From the NCBI GenBank assembly GCA_964596125.1, contig CAZQRP010000001.1:186001-250000 (forward strand): DNA of 64,000 nt, given 5' to 3'. The translations under genes were made by a program, and so were the position numbers. Under the pieces are notes generated by a model. That model was not told the origin of the DNA. It searched no databases and saw only the letters and a program-made list of their open reading frames with translations. Positions 24,635 to 34,605 of this stretch are shown here, piece by piece. The DNA comes from CAZQRP01 sp964596125. GTDB lineage: Bacteria > Chloroflexota > Dehalococcoidia > GIF9 > UBA5629. Each line of letters starts with the position of its first letter. Position 1 is the first letter of the stretch.

Positions 24635-24683
24635 GGGGTATTGGCAAATTCGCAGACGAGGACTACTACAGAGCTCTGAAAGA
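24635..24683 (+). other. possible degenerate tRNA-like fragment
   Basis: GGCAAATTCGCAGACGAG resembles the D-arm region of class II (Leu/Ser) tRNAs, but no acceptor or anticodon stem pairs properly. If real it is a decayed tRNA fragment. Confidence 0.15.
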
Positions 24684-24865
24684 GGGAATTGACAACACTG
24701 GTTTATTTTTTTTCGTCAAAGGGATTTTTTGTGGTGTATCTTATTTCAAGCATGTTATACCTCACGTTTCTATATCGTAAAAGCGTTGCTAAATACGTAG
24801 CAAAATAGATGATAATATCAAACTCATTAGTTCCCTCCGTGAACAAAAGTCCATAATGTCATATT

Positions 24866-25861
24866 CTAGCTGCGCGTAGGCAACATTCCCTCGGCACGGA
24901 ACCATTCGACATGGTCGCGTATTGATTCCTGCCATGGTCTGGTTATGAAGCCAAGTTCCTCACGCGCCCGTGCTGAGCTCACCTGAGAGTTGCTTCTTAG
25001 AACGTCAATGGAGTAAGCAGTGAAAACAGGTCGTCTACGTATCAATCGGTAATATACGCTCGCAAGCACCCCAACAGCTCGGGCTATAGTAGGCGGTATC
25101 TCATAGTTGGGAGCAGGATAGCCGATATTCCGTTCCAGTTCTTTCATCAGTTCTGGAACCTGAACTTGTGAACCAGAGAAAATATAATGGCGACCCGATT
25201 GGCCTTTCTCAGCAGCAAAAATAAGACCACGGGCCACATCACGCACGTCTACAAAATCGTAGGCACCTCTTACATATGATTTCAAGTGCCCACTCGCGAA
25301 ATCAAGTATGAGCTGGCCAATATTGGAGATTCCGTAATCCCAGGGACCAATAACGCCTGTTGGGCAGCAGATGATTGCGTCAAGTCCACCTATACGGACT
25401 TCGTCGAGCAGGAGAAGTGTAGCGCGAGCCTTACTGCGGGCATAGTCGCCAAGGACGCGGTCAACATCGAAGGGTTGAGACTCGTCAATAACTTTGCCAT
25501 GTGGTGGCTCGGCAATAGCGTGGATAGAACTTGTATAGATAAGGCGGCGAACACCGCATGTACGACAGGCTATGGCCACATTACGCACACCGCCCACATT
25601 TACCCTTTCAAGGATCTTCTTCATGCTGGGCATGATGGTAACGATACCAGCCAGGTGAAAGACAACATCGGCGCCCGCAAACGCAGATTCAAGACTTTTA
25701 AGATCAGTGACATCACCACGGCCAGTCTCAATTTTGAGGCTAGCCAAAGGTCGGCAGTCGTCGTTTGGCAGGACGAGAGCACGTACAGTTTTCCTGCGTG
25801 TGATTAGCTCTCGGATGAGAACATTGCCAATGTGACCGGTAGCCCCCGTGACGACAATCAT
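24866..25861 (-). CDS. NAD-dependent epimerase/dehydratase (extended SDR)
   Basis: A 331-residue extended short-chain dehydrogenase from ATG 25861, giving the Rossmann start MIVVTGATGHIGN at the very N-terminus; an upstream 23-codon extension is possible but atypical. The TGxxGxxG motif is at 5-12, a downstream DVTDLKSLESAF acidic segment is typical, and the catalytic YxxxK is in GDYARSKA. Similar to dihydroflavonol-4-reductase or sterol-dehydrogenase-like SDRs; the substrate cannot be predicted. Stands alone. Confidence 0.85.
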   Translation of the reverse strand: MIVVTGATGHIGNVLIRELITRRKTVRALVLPNDDCRPLASLKIETGRGDVTDLKSLESAFAGADVVFHLAGIVTIMPSMKKILERVNVGGVRNVAIACRTCGVRRLIYTSSIHAIAEPPHGKVIDESQPFDVDRVLGDYARSKARATLLLLDEVRIGGLDAIICCPTGVIGPWDYGISNIGQLILDFASGHLKSYVRGAYDFVDVRDVARGLIFAAEKGQSGRHYIFSGSQVQVPELMKELERNIGYPAPNYEIPPTIARAVGVLASVYYRLIRRRPVFTAYSIDVLRSNSQVSSARAREELGFITRPWQESIRDHVEWFRAEGMLPTRS

Positions 25862-26268
25862 CTCCTCACTTCCCTCAATTGTTATTTTAAGTCTGCAGCG
25901 ATCGATTTTCAATTGTAACGAAAGCCTCATACGAACGAATAATGCAAATTAGCTTTATTTTTTAAATCACATTTTCAGTTAAGATTTCTACTCAGCCTCC
26001 TATTCGCGCCATCAATATCGATGCACACGGTAACGTCAAACCCAGATGACCTGTATTCGTGGGATTGTCTGAGCGTCACGGGGCAAGAAAGGTACCAAGG
26101 CAGGCAAAAGGTATTTTGCGTGACATATAATACCTGGCAAGATCGTAAGCAAACGGTAAAGTAATAGCTGGAGGGCGGGTAGTTTACCCCTCCCCTGTGT
26201 CGATTCCAGGAATTAGCAGCGCAAGTCTTCTGCCGTAGCGTTTTTTTTGGGATATTTCCTGATGTAAA
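25862..26268. other. intergenic, nothing recognised
   Basis: About 400 bp between two leftward genes. A short T-run lies just before the lipoprotein stop side (near 26240-26250); no gene or repeat seen. Confidence 0.35.
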
Positions 26269-26922
26269 TTACTCATATCCCGTAGTTACCTGGGTCACAT
26301 TTCCGTATTTGTCACAGATATAGGTTCCTTTTGTGGTCCTGAGAGAAATGTAGTTTGTATCGGGCTTACCATCTCCATCGAAATCATGAAGATATAAGAC
26401 ATAACCAGTACCGGTCTTACCATGTCTGGTGCTGGTATCAGGGAAGAAGTGCATATTGCTTGTAGGAACACTGGCAGGATTTTCTAGTTGAGTTAGTTTG
26501 TTATTCCTCATCATCATTGTTACTGCGTCTTGGACTTTATGATATTCCTCTGTAGCTGCAGCGTCCTCAGATATGGCTCCTGTTGCTGAAGTATCCGGTG
26601 ATGCTGGTAAATCCTGTAACTTGCTTTCTTTGGTCGGCTGTGGAGTCTGTTCTTCACCTGGTTGAGCAGGTGGCTTTGATATCTCTCCGCTTACCGGGAT
26701 ATTTGGATCCAGCGGATTCGGATCACGCGGGTCCCAATACCCATCATCATCACTATCTACCTTTTGAGGGTTTGTCCCTGCAATTTTCTCCTGGGTATCA
26801 GGCCAACCGTCACCATCGGAGTCAATCGTTGAACTAAACTGCTCCAGTTCCTGGCATGAAGAAATAATCACAAGAAAAAATATGGCCAGAACAATTATCG
26901 ATGCTGTCTTCAGTTTTACCAC
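26269..26922 (-). CDS. lipoprotein with thrombospondin type 3-like calcium-binding repeats
   Basis: A 217-residue protein. The signal peptide (ASIIVLAIFFLVIISSC) carries a lipobox. Two Asp-rich repeats, DSDGDGWPDTQEKIAGTNP and DSDDDGYWDPRDPNPLDP, match the calcium-binding TSP3/dockerin-like loop. A P/E/S-rich spacer follows, then a C-terminal domain that again contains an Asp-rich loop (DFDGDGKPDTNYIS). Surface exposed, calcium-stabilised, role unknown. Confidence 0.75.
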   Translation of the reverse strand: MVKLKTASIIVLAIFFLVIISSCQELEQFSSTIDSDGDGWPDTQEKIAGTNPQKVDSDDDGYWDPRDPNPLDPNIPVSGEISKPPAQPGEEQTPQPTKESKLQDLPASPDTSATGAISEDAAATEEYHKVQDAVTMMMRNNKLTQLENPASVPTSNMHFFPDTSTRHGKTGTGYVLYLHDFDGDGKPDTNYISLRTTKGTYICDKYGNVTQVTTGYE

Positions 26923-27257
26923 CGCCAGATACAGCTCCCGCTCCTCTATGATACTTCCCTACACTGTCAGCCATTTAAGAGCTAATAATAAATTTTGAGT
27001 TGGACACCGTATTCTCTTCAAGATAAAAGCAATCAGGTTTCCTGGATATTAAATTCCGCTTGCACGTAGAAATATCATACATCAGTTAGTCCCGACAGGC
27101 AAAATTTATCTCTCATGTCAATGCTCTGTTCTTAGTGGTTATGGAAAAATTGGTAAGGTCAGATTTTGGACAAAAGTGTGGTTTCCGGCCCAGATTTTAG
27201 CTCGCTGGAATCAATGAGACTTTAGTTCAGATTCTGGTAATAGATAACTCAGACATT
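26923..27257. other. intergenic, nothing recognised
   Basis: About 335 bp between the lipoprotein gene and the end of the MFS gene; no feature recognised. Confidence 0.35.
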
Positions 27258-28520
27258 TTATGCCATCTCGAGTCCGGCAGGCCAGTCTCGACGATGGTCA
27301 TCGACACTCTGGAGAACAACGTAAGAGATGATCATGAACAGGAGAAGGACTACGATAGCTACCGGCCGGCCCAGGCCCAGAGTGCTGGTGATAAAACCCC
27401 ATAATAGCGGGCCAATAATGCTGGCGAAGCGGCCGGCCATCCGAAACAGGCCGTAGAACTCGCCAAGATACTTTGGCGGTGCAAGTCGCATCAAGTAAGG
27501 GCGATCAGCCGTCCAGGTGCTGCCAAGAGCTAGGCCGGCGATACAGCCGATGCCCCAGAATAACGCGCTGGGCAAGTTGAAGATGGCAACTGCTATAGCT
27601 CCTGAAAGGACAACCATCCATGCAATAAGGACAACATTGAGGCTGCGCTTGGGCCCGATCATATCAACAACGGATCCAAAAGAAAACCCTCCGATAACTG
27701 CAGCAGCGATAGAGACGAGCAGCAGGATCTGCACCTGGGTCGCAGAGAAGCCGATTTCGTTGGTCACATAGATACCCATGAAAATAATGACGGTATTTAT
27801 TGGCTCTGTATAGAATATGCGACCGACGAGGAAACGTAACAAGCCCGGAAATCCTCTGGCGTTAGCAACTGTATGGCGAACCTGTGCAAAAGCATGCGTC
27901 ACCATCTTTGCTTGAAAGCGGAATGGAACACCAGTGCCCTCTTTCACGAAGAGGAAGCACGGAAAGGCGAACACGAGAAACAGCAGCGCACTCAAGCGGA
28001 AAATGCCTACATAGCCAAGGCTATCGAGTAGAAGAAGACCGCTGCCTACGCCAATGAAGGAGCCCATATAGCCAACGCTAACGCCCAGGCCACTGATCTT
28101 ACCTCGATTCTCTTCAGTTGAGACGACAGGGAGGAGTGCATCGTAAAAAATAATGCCGGATTGGAACATATAGTTGGCGATAATGAAGACGATTAGTGAA
28201 GTAGCGAGGCTGCCCAATCCCAGCAGTGCCGTGAAAATGATGCACAAGACCGTCGTTGTGATCAGGAATGGCATACGACGCCTGGCCTGGTCTGAGAGTG
28301 CGCCGAGGATAGGAGCCGATAGGAAGACCATGAGCATCGACAAGGAAGCCGCATTCCCGTAGTCCGCATCGCGGCCACCCATCGTATTGACAATCCAGAG
28401 CGGTAGATAAAGAGAGGTGATGTTTATAGAGTACACCGTGTTCGCCAGATCGTAGAGTGCCCATGAGGTAATAGCAAGCCTGGTTGGACCTGCCAGCTTG
28501 ACTGCGATGGATGTCGTCAT
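27258..28520 (-). CDS. MFS transporter, UMF1/Atg22-like family
   Basis: A 420-residue, 12-TM permease. WALYDLANTVYS near the N-terminus and GALSDQARRRMPFL after TM2 are hallmarks of the UMF1 (vacuole effluxer Atg22-like) family, as is the large periplasmic loop arrangement. Relatives may export amino acids or sugars. GGAAAGAAG precedes ATG 28520. A TACGTA motif lies at 28578-28583, 58 bp upstream. Confidence 0.85.
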   Translation of the reverse strand: MTTSIAVKLAGPTRLAITSWALYDLANTVYSINITSLYLPLWIVNTMGGRDADYGNAASLSMLMVFLSAPILGALSDQARRRMPFLITTTVLCIIFTALLGLGSLATSLIVFIIANYMFQSGIIFYDALLPVVSTEENRGKISGLGVSVGYMGSFIGVGSGLLLLDSLGYVGIFRLSALLFLVFAFPCFLFVKEGTGVPFRFQAKMVTHAFAQVRHTVANARGFPGLLRFLVGRIFYTEPINTVIIFMGIYVTNEIGFSATQVQILLLVSIAAAVIGGFSFGSVVDMIGPKRSLNVVLIAWMVVLSGAIAVAIFNLPSALFWGIGCIAGLALGSTWTADRPYLMRLAPPKYLGEFYGLFRMAGRFASIIGPLLWGFITSTLGLGRPVAIVVLLLFMIISYVVLQSVDDHRRDWPAGLEMA

Positions 28521-28664
28521 GTGATTTATCTTCTTTCCGGGTATGTCATATCATAAGACCTTAGTTTTCGTCCTGTTTACGTATTTTTCAATATATATAT
28601 GTATGGAGCGCACAAGATGAGCGAGTTGCACAAACCGCACAATTGTAATACTTTGACGAGTGAC

Positions 28665-29060
28665 CTAGCGAATCTCCCAATAGTGAATCTCTCTTTGCTG
28701 AATCTTGCGTTGTATGAGACTACGCAGCCATTCGGCAACGATATGCCTTGTTTGGGGAATAAGCAATGCAAACCCGGTCAGATCCGTGATAAGACCAGGC
28801 GTAAGCAGTAATAAACCGCCGATGAGAATTAAGGCTCCCTGGAATAGCTCGTCGGCTGGTAGAATCCCACGCTCAATGCTGCTACGGATTCTGGAAAGCG
28901 TGGCAAGACCTTGATTCTTAGCCATGAGGGCTCCAATAAGGCCTGTTACGACCACGATGAGTATGGTATACAGAACACCTATAATGGTTCCCAGGTAAAC
29001 AAGAACACCGAGTTCCACGAGGGGAACAACAACAAATAAGAGAACAAGTTTATAAAGCAT
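28665..29060 (-). CDS. fxsA: FxsA family membrane protein
   Basis: A 131-residue protein with three to four hydrophobic segments and the FxsA signature: VVPLVELGVLVYLG at the start, IGALMAKNQGL and then LLLTPGLITDLTGFALLIP. The start at ATG 29060 follows AAGGGGA; the longer frame to 29108 adds an unlikely 16 residues. FxsA was named for suppressing exclusion of phage T7 by the F plasmid when overproduced; its normal function is unknown. Confidence 0.85.
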   Translation of the reverse strand: MLYKLVLLFVVVPLVELGVLVYLGTIIGVLYTILIVVVTGLIGALMAKNQGLATLSRIRSSIERGILPADELFQGALILIGGLLLLTPGLITDLTGFALLIPQTRHIVAEWLRSLIQRKIQQREIHYWEIR

Positions 29061-29583
29061 TTGACTTTGGTTCCCCTTGCGCCTGTTGTACGTGCTGTGT
29101 CCTTTCACTCGTCACTTCAGTTTTCCATACCTTGTCTGAAACCTGGTACATTATATCTTGCCATATGCTCCACGGCATATTTTGCTGTCCCTGAATACTT
29201 TACTACCTCGGAATATCATGAGCAAGCACCAGTGTGTCTATCAGTATTTGTGACGGTCGTTCATTAAAGGTTCACCTTTATCGGACGTTACCCAAGCTGC
29301 TGCACAAACCGCTAACGTGTTGTTTCATTTTGCCCTTATTCATGTCATCCCAGTGTAGAGAGATGATTTAGAAAGACGTATTAATTAACGTACAATACGT
29401 TTTGGGGATGCGGCGATATTACATAAATATTAGTTTTGTTGGAATACATGTCTGGTGAGTTCACACATAAAACCTTCAATAACATAACGTGGTTTAGTGT
29501 TGTCCCGCATTCTTTATGTTATAGTATGTTGAATTCGTTTATACAGGAAATTCAAGAAAATCATATCGTTGAAAGGAAATAAG
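29061..29583. other. divergent intergenic region
   Basis: About 520 bp between fxsA and the thioesterase gene. Contains the GAAAGGA ribosome-binding site at its right edge. No gene, repeat or RNA structure recognised. Confidence 0.35.
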
Positions 29584-30033
29584 ATGGATGTACCTAAATT
29601 ATCCTTTGAGGAAGTTGAAACGTTTGATATGTGTTTTGGCTGTGGAAAAGCCAATCAGCACGGTTTAAAAATGAGGTTCTACCGGGAAGATACTGAGACA
29701 GCTATAAGCGAATTCATACCTAGTGAAAGCCATCAAGGTTGGCCGGGATATGTCCATGGAGGCATCCTGATAACTGCGATGGATGAGGCGATTGGTTGGG
29801 CTTGTCTTTTAAAAAATATTTATACTGTCACAGCCAAAATAGAGGTGAGGTTAAAGAGCGTAGCTCAAATTGGCGAGCCCCTTACCGTTAGCGCCCGTAT
29901 AACAAAGCAAACCAGACGCACACTGGAGGTTGAAGCAAAAATAAAGCGCAAGGACGATTCCGTTGTCGCTGAAGCCTTATCGATACAATTCATAACCCAT
30001 CCCCAAAAAACTGCGTTTTCTGAACCTTCATAA
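29584..30033 (+). CDS. PaaI-type hotdog-fold thioesterase
   Basis: A 149-residue single hotdog-domain protein. FDMCFGCGKANQHGLKM is the typical N-terminal lead, and YVHGGILITAMDEAIGWA carries the HGG motif and the catalytic acidic residue on the central helix. Hydrolyses acyl-CoA thioesters, substrate uncertain. ATG 29584 has AAAGGA six bases upstream; the TTG at 29569 overlaps that site and is not likely. Confidence 0.85.
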   Translation: MDVPKLSFEEVETFDMCFGCGKANQHGLKMRFYREDTETAISEFIPSESHQGWPGYVHGGILITAMDEAIGWACLLKNIYTVTAKIEVRLKSVAQIGEPLTVSARITKQTRRTLEVEAKIKRKDDSVVAEALSIQFITHPQKTAFSEPS

Positions 30034-30205
30034 TTGTTTATTAATCGAGCATTAATCAATACACCAGAGCTCCTTGCCCAATATAAACTCCTGACAATAC
30101 CTTACAAAATAGAGAATGAACACCTGACTTTATATTAACATCCCGTCAGGATGTGCAAAGACAAGGAACCTTTCGACTTCGATCAACCAACAGGAAAATG
30201 TGGAA

Positions 30206-30619
30206 CTATATCTTACACTGTGCTCCAACCTGGAAATACTGGTTATTGAGCCAGACCACAGGGCTCAGGTCTCCATTCATTTTGAACGCTACAGCTTCAA
30301 CCACATAGATGGCGTGGTTTCCCTCAACTTCCCACAGCGCGCTCCTGACCTGACATTCAATATTTGCGAAACACCCTGAAATAAGTGGAGCATCAATCTT
30401 ATTGGCCGGCTCAGTGGAGATGCCAAATTCTTGGAACTTGTCCATCTCATAACCGTGAACAGTGCCAAATTTCTTTGATAGGTCTAACTGCGTGTCTGCT
30501 ATCACATTTATGGCAAATTCCTTGGACTTCTCTATGAGCTCATATGTAGCAAATGTCTTTGAAATGCTGACCACAAGTAGCGGAGGAACCTGAGAAACGT
30601 ACATTACTGTAGCAGTCAT
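30206..30619 (-). CDS. flavin reductase-like FMN-binding protein (short)
   Basis: A 137-residue protein of the flavin reductase-like family: MTATVMYVSQVPPLLVVSIS, then the ATYELIEKSKEFAINVIAD helix-strand that contacts FMN, and a C-terminal beta segment. Compared with relatives it lacks the first 20-25 residues (the usual GCPVVLVT strand), yet AAGGGGG lies 9 bases before ATG 30619, so this start appears genuine or secondarily fixed. Probably binds FMN and reduces an organic acceptor or flavin. Confidence 0.75.
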   Translation of the reverse strand: MTATVMYVSQVPPLLVVSISKTFATYELIEKSKEFAINVIADTQLDLSKKFGTVHGYEMDKFQEFGISTEPANKIDAPLISGCFANIECQVRSALWEVEGNHAIYVVEAVAFKMNGDLSPVVWLNNQYFQVGAQCKI

Positions 30620-31221
30620 TGCACTTTCTACCCCCTTGTCTTGCGGTTTAATAGTAGGCTAAACGTGTACTGTTTTCAAACTATCGTTTAATGATAACCC
30701 CGATATACTGTAGCTAATTCGCCGTATTTTAGAGAAGTTACGAATACAGGCATACCGTAATAACGAATTACCCTGTCAGCCACACTCCCTTTTACCTATC
30801 ATACAATCCCTGATCTACGGTGGGTACTCACAATAATTAAGTCCATATTGTTTTTGCCAGCATAGTCTAATATCTCATCGGCAACGTTACCTTGACTATG
30901 ACAGTTCGGGCACTATACCCTCATTCTTCAAGCTTTCAGCCAATGTAGAAAGAGTACCTTCGATTCTTAATTTGGCCTCCTTTTGTTTCAAAAGGCATCA
31001 GCTTTCACAAGTCTCATTAACTATGGCACTGGCTTGCGGAGGCTCTATCACTTGGAGCAAAACTATCGCAGGGACTTCGTATCCGCTGTCTGTATAGAAA
31101 GATCAATTAGTGTTTATCTTTGTACACCGATTTAACTTGGAAGCTCGATTGCAATGCGCCCAGAACATGACCAAGATAATGACTGTAAATCGTGAGATTA
31201 GATGGGGGCAGGGTAAATGCT
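30620..31221. other. intergenic region holding a decayed USP gene
   Basis: About 600 bp without an intact gene; most of it is the pseudogene at about 30735-31110. Confidence 0.5.
30735..31110 (-). pseudogene. universal stress protein pseudogene
   Basis: Read leftward, conserved USP pieces are recognisable in shifting frames: VPAIVLLQVIEPP, then TLAESLKNEG, then DYAGKNNMDLIIVSTHRRSG, then GSVADRVIRYYGMPVFVTS. They correspond to strands and the ATP-binding G-x2-G-x9-G(S) region of the intact USP at 42380-43318. In-frame stops (after NETCES and after the THRRSGIV piece) and at least one frameshift inactivate it. Boundaries are approximate. Confidence 0.7.
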
Positions 31222-31713
31222 TTATTTAGACTTAGTTTCAATAGCTTTTGCAGGTTTAGATTTAACAGTTATCTTCTTTAGTTTGGTTTCAGCAGCCTTG
31301 GGTAAACTTACTTCCAGTATACCGTCCTGGTAGTTAGCCTCAACCTTGTCTGCTTTTACTGCCGTCGGTAGAGTAATAGTTCTGTAAAAGTTGCCGTAGC
31401 AGAATTCGCAACGATGATAATCCTCATCCTTGACTTCAGATTCAGCTTTCCGCTCCCCTTTGATCGTCAAAGTATCACCCAGGACAGAAATATCAATATC
31501 TTCTTCTTTTATTCCAGGTGCCTCAATCCGGACTGTATACTTATCTTCCTTCTCATAGACCTCTAATGCAGGTATCCAGGCACTTTGCTCAGCAGTCGGC
31601 ATAGGCCACCAGTATAGTGGATGTCTAAAAATTGAGGGATATCTTGTCATCTCATCCATATGCCGTTCCATTTCCCTGAATGCGTCCCAGGGACGCCACC
31701 TTTGAATCGCCAT
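31222..31713 (-). CDS. Hsp20/alpha-crystallin family small heat-shock protein
   Basis: A 163-residue small heat-shock protein. The alpha-crystallin domain spans about residues 45-145 (WIPALEVYEKEDKYTVRIEA, ILGDTLTIKGERK-like strand, GILEVSLPK with the A-x-x-x-G-x-L motif). An insertion with DEDYHRCEFCYGNF carries a CxxC pair. An ATP-independent chaperone holding unfolded protein. A very good AAAGGAGGAA site precedes ATG 31713. Confidence 0.9.
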   Translation of the reverse strand: MAIQRWRPWDAFREMERHMDEMTRYPSIFRHPLYWWPMPTAEQSAWIPALEVYEKEDKYTVRIEAPGIKEEDIDISVLGDTLTIKGERKAESEVKDEDYHRCEFCYGNFYRTITLPTAVKADKVEANYQDGILEVSLPKAAETKLKKITVKSKPAKAIETKSK

Positions 31714-31822
31714 TCTTTCCTCCTTTCTCAGTTTTTAAAGTCCCCTGCCCCCAAAAGTAGGGGAATTATTCTCTACTAAACGCTATCATCGTAAAATCTT
31801 GGTAATCAAAAAGGCATATAGT

Positions 31823-32191
31823 TTAAAACCACATAGTGCCGTCAGCATCAAGGACCAGGTCGTTCAATGTGGCAGCACCCACAACCTTAGCTTCATCTAT
31901 GAAATCTCCCCTGTCGAGATTGAGCAACTGGGTGCTCTGTTCACAGACCATGAATTTAACACCGGCTGATGCTGCTTGATCCATTATCTCTTTCAGCGTC
32001 GGGAAGTTACCCTCTTTAACCTTCTCTGCCTCTCCTTTCTTGACCACTGTTATTCCCAGGCCCAAGAAATAAATGGTTGCATCAATATCCATTGCCTTAG
32101 CTGTCATTCCGAGGACGAAAGGTGAATAAAGACGCTTTGGTGAGTCTACACCGCTTGTTTGAACATAAAGAATGTTTTTTTTCTTAGCCAT
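31823..32191 (-). CDS. DsrE-family protein
   Basis: A 122-residue DsrE/DsrF-like fold: NILYVQTSGVDSPKRLYSPF at the start, the DIDATIYFLGLGI strand and GVKFMVCEQSTQLL with the conserved cysteine of the family. DsrE proteins bind sulfur as persulfide or are structural partners in sulfur relay. It starts 9 bp after the TusA gene, with an AGGAGGT site; the two form an operon for sulfur transfer. Confidence 0.85.
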   Translation of the reverse strand: MAKKKNILYVQTSGVDSPKRLYSPFVLGMTAKAMDIDATIYFLGLGITVVKKGEAEKVKEGNFPTLKEIMDQAASAGVKFMVCEQSTQLLNLDRGDFIDEAKVVGAATLNDLVLDADGTMWF

Positions 32192-32200
32192 TGCTACCTC

Positions 32201-32452
32201 CTATTTTTGTTTTAAAATGAGAAATCTCATACCTTCATCGGTCTTCTCTATCTCAATTATTTTCTGCCCGGTTCGCTTGGCCCAGGACTTAAGGTCCTCT
32301 TCGGCAGCGGGATCATCTGCCAACACTTCAAGAATTTCTCCAACGGCAAGCTTGTCCATTTCCTTCCTGGTATTCAGTACTGGAACAGGACAATACAGAC
32401 CTATACAATCCAGGGTTTGATGCGTCTTCTTTACTGATTTAGAATCACCCAT
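32201..32452 (-). CDS. TusA-family sulfurtransferase
   Basis: An 83-residue TusA-like (SirA/YedF) protein. LDCIGLYCPVPVL contains the CPxP motif whose cysteine carries the persulfide sulfur. Length and fold are complete. Upstream of and coupled to DsrE, as in many anaerobes. A TACGTA motif lies at 32519-32524, 67 bp upstream of the start. Confidence 0.9.
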   Translation of the reverse strand: MGDSKSVKKTHQTLDCIGLYCPVPVLNTRKEMDKLAVGEILEVLADDPAAEEDLKSWAKRTGQKIIEIEKTDEGMRFLILKQK

Positions 32453-32671
32453 AATTTATACCCCACATACAAAGGTTACTTAAGGATACTTTTACAACAT
32501 CAATAAGACCTTCTACACTACGTATGTCCATCATTTCAATGGATCGTGATAACCGTATATAACTTGTATCATAGCCTAATACGCTGGGCTTTTTGTTTAA
32601 ATTCTTTTTGTAGCATTAACAAAAGTTCAGTTTCGCTTTCGGCATGTGCTTTGATTAGCCGCCGAGTGTGG

Positions 32672-33232
32672 TTACTCTTGTTTGGGCAACCATCCTGAAT
32701 ATGCCCGGAGTGCCTCATAATCCTTTTTTACGGAATCATAAAGCCTGGCATTTTCTAAGGCAATGGCACCGAGGTTAGCTGCTGCGCCTACAAAATAGGT
32801 GTCGGCATCGTTGAAATGCCGTGGTTCAGCAGAATAAATCCGAATCACACCCACTATCTCCTCTCTTAACATGACCGGAACGCTGAGAATGGAAGCAATT
32901 CCCTCGTCTTTCGCCTGCTTCTGATACTGAACTCTTTCATCATCAATAGCATTTATAACGGCAACCGGCCGGCCTTGCAATGCTTCGGCAATGCTTTTGT
33001 CAACAGAGACTGGTCCCTTTCGGACATACCCATTGCTCAGACCATAGGATGAAGTGTGAATCAGCAGTTTCCTGTCCGGCGAAAGAAGCATAAGCGAACA
33101 TCCCTTAACCTCTAAAGCCTTTGCCACACTCTCGACTATGTTGTGGAGCACTTTCTCCGGTGTGTCAACTGAATTTATTGTTGCAGCTATTTCATATAGA
33201 CTGTGATAATACCTTTGCTCGGATTCTTCCAT
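32672..33232 (-). CDS. GAF-domain protein
   Basis: A 186-residue protein with a single GAF domain (about residues 15-160): IVESVAKALEVKGCSLMLL, ILSVPVMLREEIVGVIRIYS. No output domain follows. ATG 33232 is preceded by AAAGGAG seven bases upstream; the ATG at 33256 would overlap that site. Stand-alone GAF proteins may sense redox, NO or cyclic nucleotides, possibly signalling to the nearby histidine kinase. Confidence 0.8.
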   Translation of the reverse strand: MEESEQRYYHSLYEIAATINSVDTPEKVLHNIVESVAKALEVKGCSLMLLSPDRKLLIHTSSYGLSNGYVRKGPVSVDKSIAEALQGRPVAVINAIDDERVQYQKQAKDEGIASILSVPVMLREEIVGVIRIYSAEPRHFNDADTYFVGAAANLGAIALENARLYDSVKKDYEALRAYSGWLPKQE

Positions 33233-33801
33233 TCTTTTACTCCTTTTTAAGTTCATCTTCAGGTCTATTCATTACTGGTAGATTACTAAAATTCTAACGT
33301 ATACTATAGTCATGTGTATGTGACCTTTGTCTCAGTGGCAATGTAAAACTCTGCAAAGTATATTGCCACGGTATCCACAATCAATAATCTGGTTGCTGGT
33401 TTCCCAGCAAACTTTTTAATTCCTGTAGTAATTCCTGAAGTAAATATTGTCGGTTTGCCTTCTCAAATAGATTTTTCACTGAACCGTGCATTTAGGTATC
33501 TCGGGCAATGTTGCTCATTAAGAGAAAATATTATAAGATAGCCGCCAACAAACAGGAGGACAGCCGCTAAGAATTCATTACTCTAAAGGGCTATACTATC
33601 CAACTTTCGTTGACTACACACATTCTAACGAAGCTATAATCATGAAATATGCTGGGCAATGTTCTTCTTTGAACAATCTGGTTTTGATATTGATGCCTAT
33701 GTACTGAGCCAGAACATTGACTTAAACCATCGTACTCTGCAACAAGCTAGTATGAGCAACTGTAAAAATACGTATTTGTATCATGCAATGGGGATGTACT
33801 A
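33233..33801. other. divergent intergenic region with promoter-like pair
   Basis: About 570 bp. A pair of similar segments, ATTCTAACG...CTATA(A/G)TCATG, occurs near 33291-33314 and 33622-33643. The second has TTGACT (33610-33615) and TATAAT (33635-33640) with a long 19-bp spacer. A TACGTA lies at 33779-33784. No gene seen. Confidence 0.4.
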
Positions 33802-34422
33802 GTGTCTAACGTCAGCTCAAAAAGGGACAAATATGTCGCTGTCGGCTTACTAACAACAACGATAAGCGGAAGTATTGCTGTTGCTGTTTTCCTCATTTAT
33901 CACTGGGAATACGTAATCCAACTTGAGAATGCTGGTTATTTGGGACTTTTCCTTATATCCCTCCTCGCTGGCTCGCCTATACCAATACCGACTCCGAGCA
34001 TGATACTTACGTTTACCCTCGGCAGTTTGTTGAATCCGGTATTAATAGGAACTGTCTCTGGGTTGGGGAATGCTATCGGTTATGCACTTATTTATTTAAG
34101 TGGTCGTGGTGGGTTCCGATTTCTCCCGAATTTCAACATTTCAGATTCAGGAATAGGCCGGTTCTTAAGGAAGATAAAAATGTCGCGAATGCTTGATTCC
34201 CCGAATCGAACTGGGGTGGTAGCTGTTTTTTTGCTGTCCATTTATCCCAATCCGGTTTTCACCCCCATGGTTCTTGGTATGGGAGCAACGCGCTTCAGTT
34301 TCGCGAAATTCTTTGTCGCCTGCTGGATAGGCAAGACAGTTATGTCTATGGTTCTTGCTTTTTTGGGTTATTTCGGTTTGCATTCCTTATTGCAGTTTCT
34401 AGGTATGTTCAATACGCTCTAG
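33802..34422 (+). CDS. VTT-domain (DedA/TVP38-like) membrane protein
   Basis: A 206-residue polytopic protein from GTG 33802. About five TM helices; the loop GSPIPIPTPSMILTFTLG followed by a glycine-rich helix and the second half FLLSIYPNPVFTPMVLGMGA match the VTT/SNARE-associated family of lipid scramblase-like proteins. First gene of a rightward run that continues with the sensor kinase and regulator. A TACGTA motif lies 18 bp upstream. Confidence 0.75.
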   Translation: MSNVSSKRDKYVAVGLLTTTISGSIAVAVFLIYHWEYVIQLENAGYLGLFLISLLAGSPIPIPTPSMILTFTLGSLLNPVLIGTVSGLGNAIGYALIYLSGRGGFRFLPNFNISDSGIGRFLRKIKMSRMLDSPNRTGVVAVFLLSIYPNPVFTPMVLGMGATRFSFAKFFVACWIGKTVMSMVLAFLGYFGLHSLLQFLGMFNTL

Positions 34423-34605
34423 GAATAGAGGATTTATGGCAAGCAGGTAAGACTTATCAATTGAATTCTCGAGAGTAGCATACAATGGCTATGCATTCTA
34501 CTCCACCATTAAACTTTTATAGCTGTTAAACTTGCTGATGGTAGCAACTTAGAATACAATCAATGAGGATGCGGATTTCTATTTAAAGTATGGGTTGTAG
34601 GCTAA

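Noticed and set aside
24635..24683. A functional tRNA gene between DUF5679 and the SDR gene
   Set aside because: Only the D-arm region resembles a class II tRNA; acceptor and anticodon stems do not pair.
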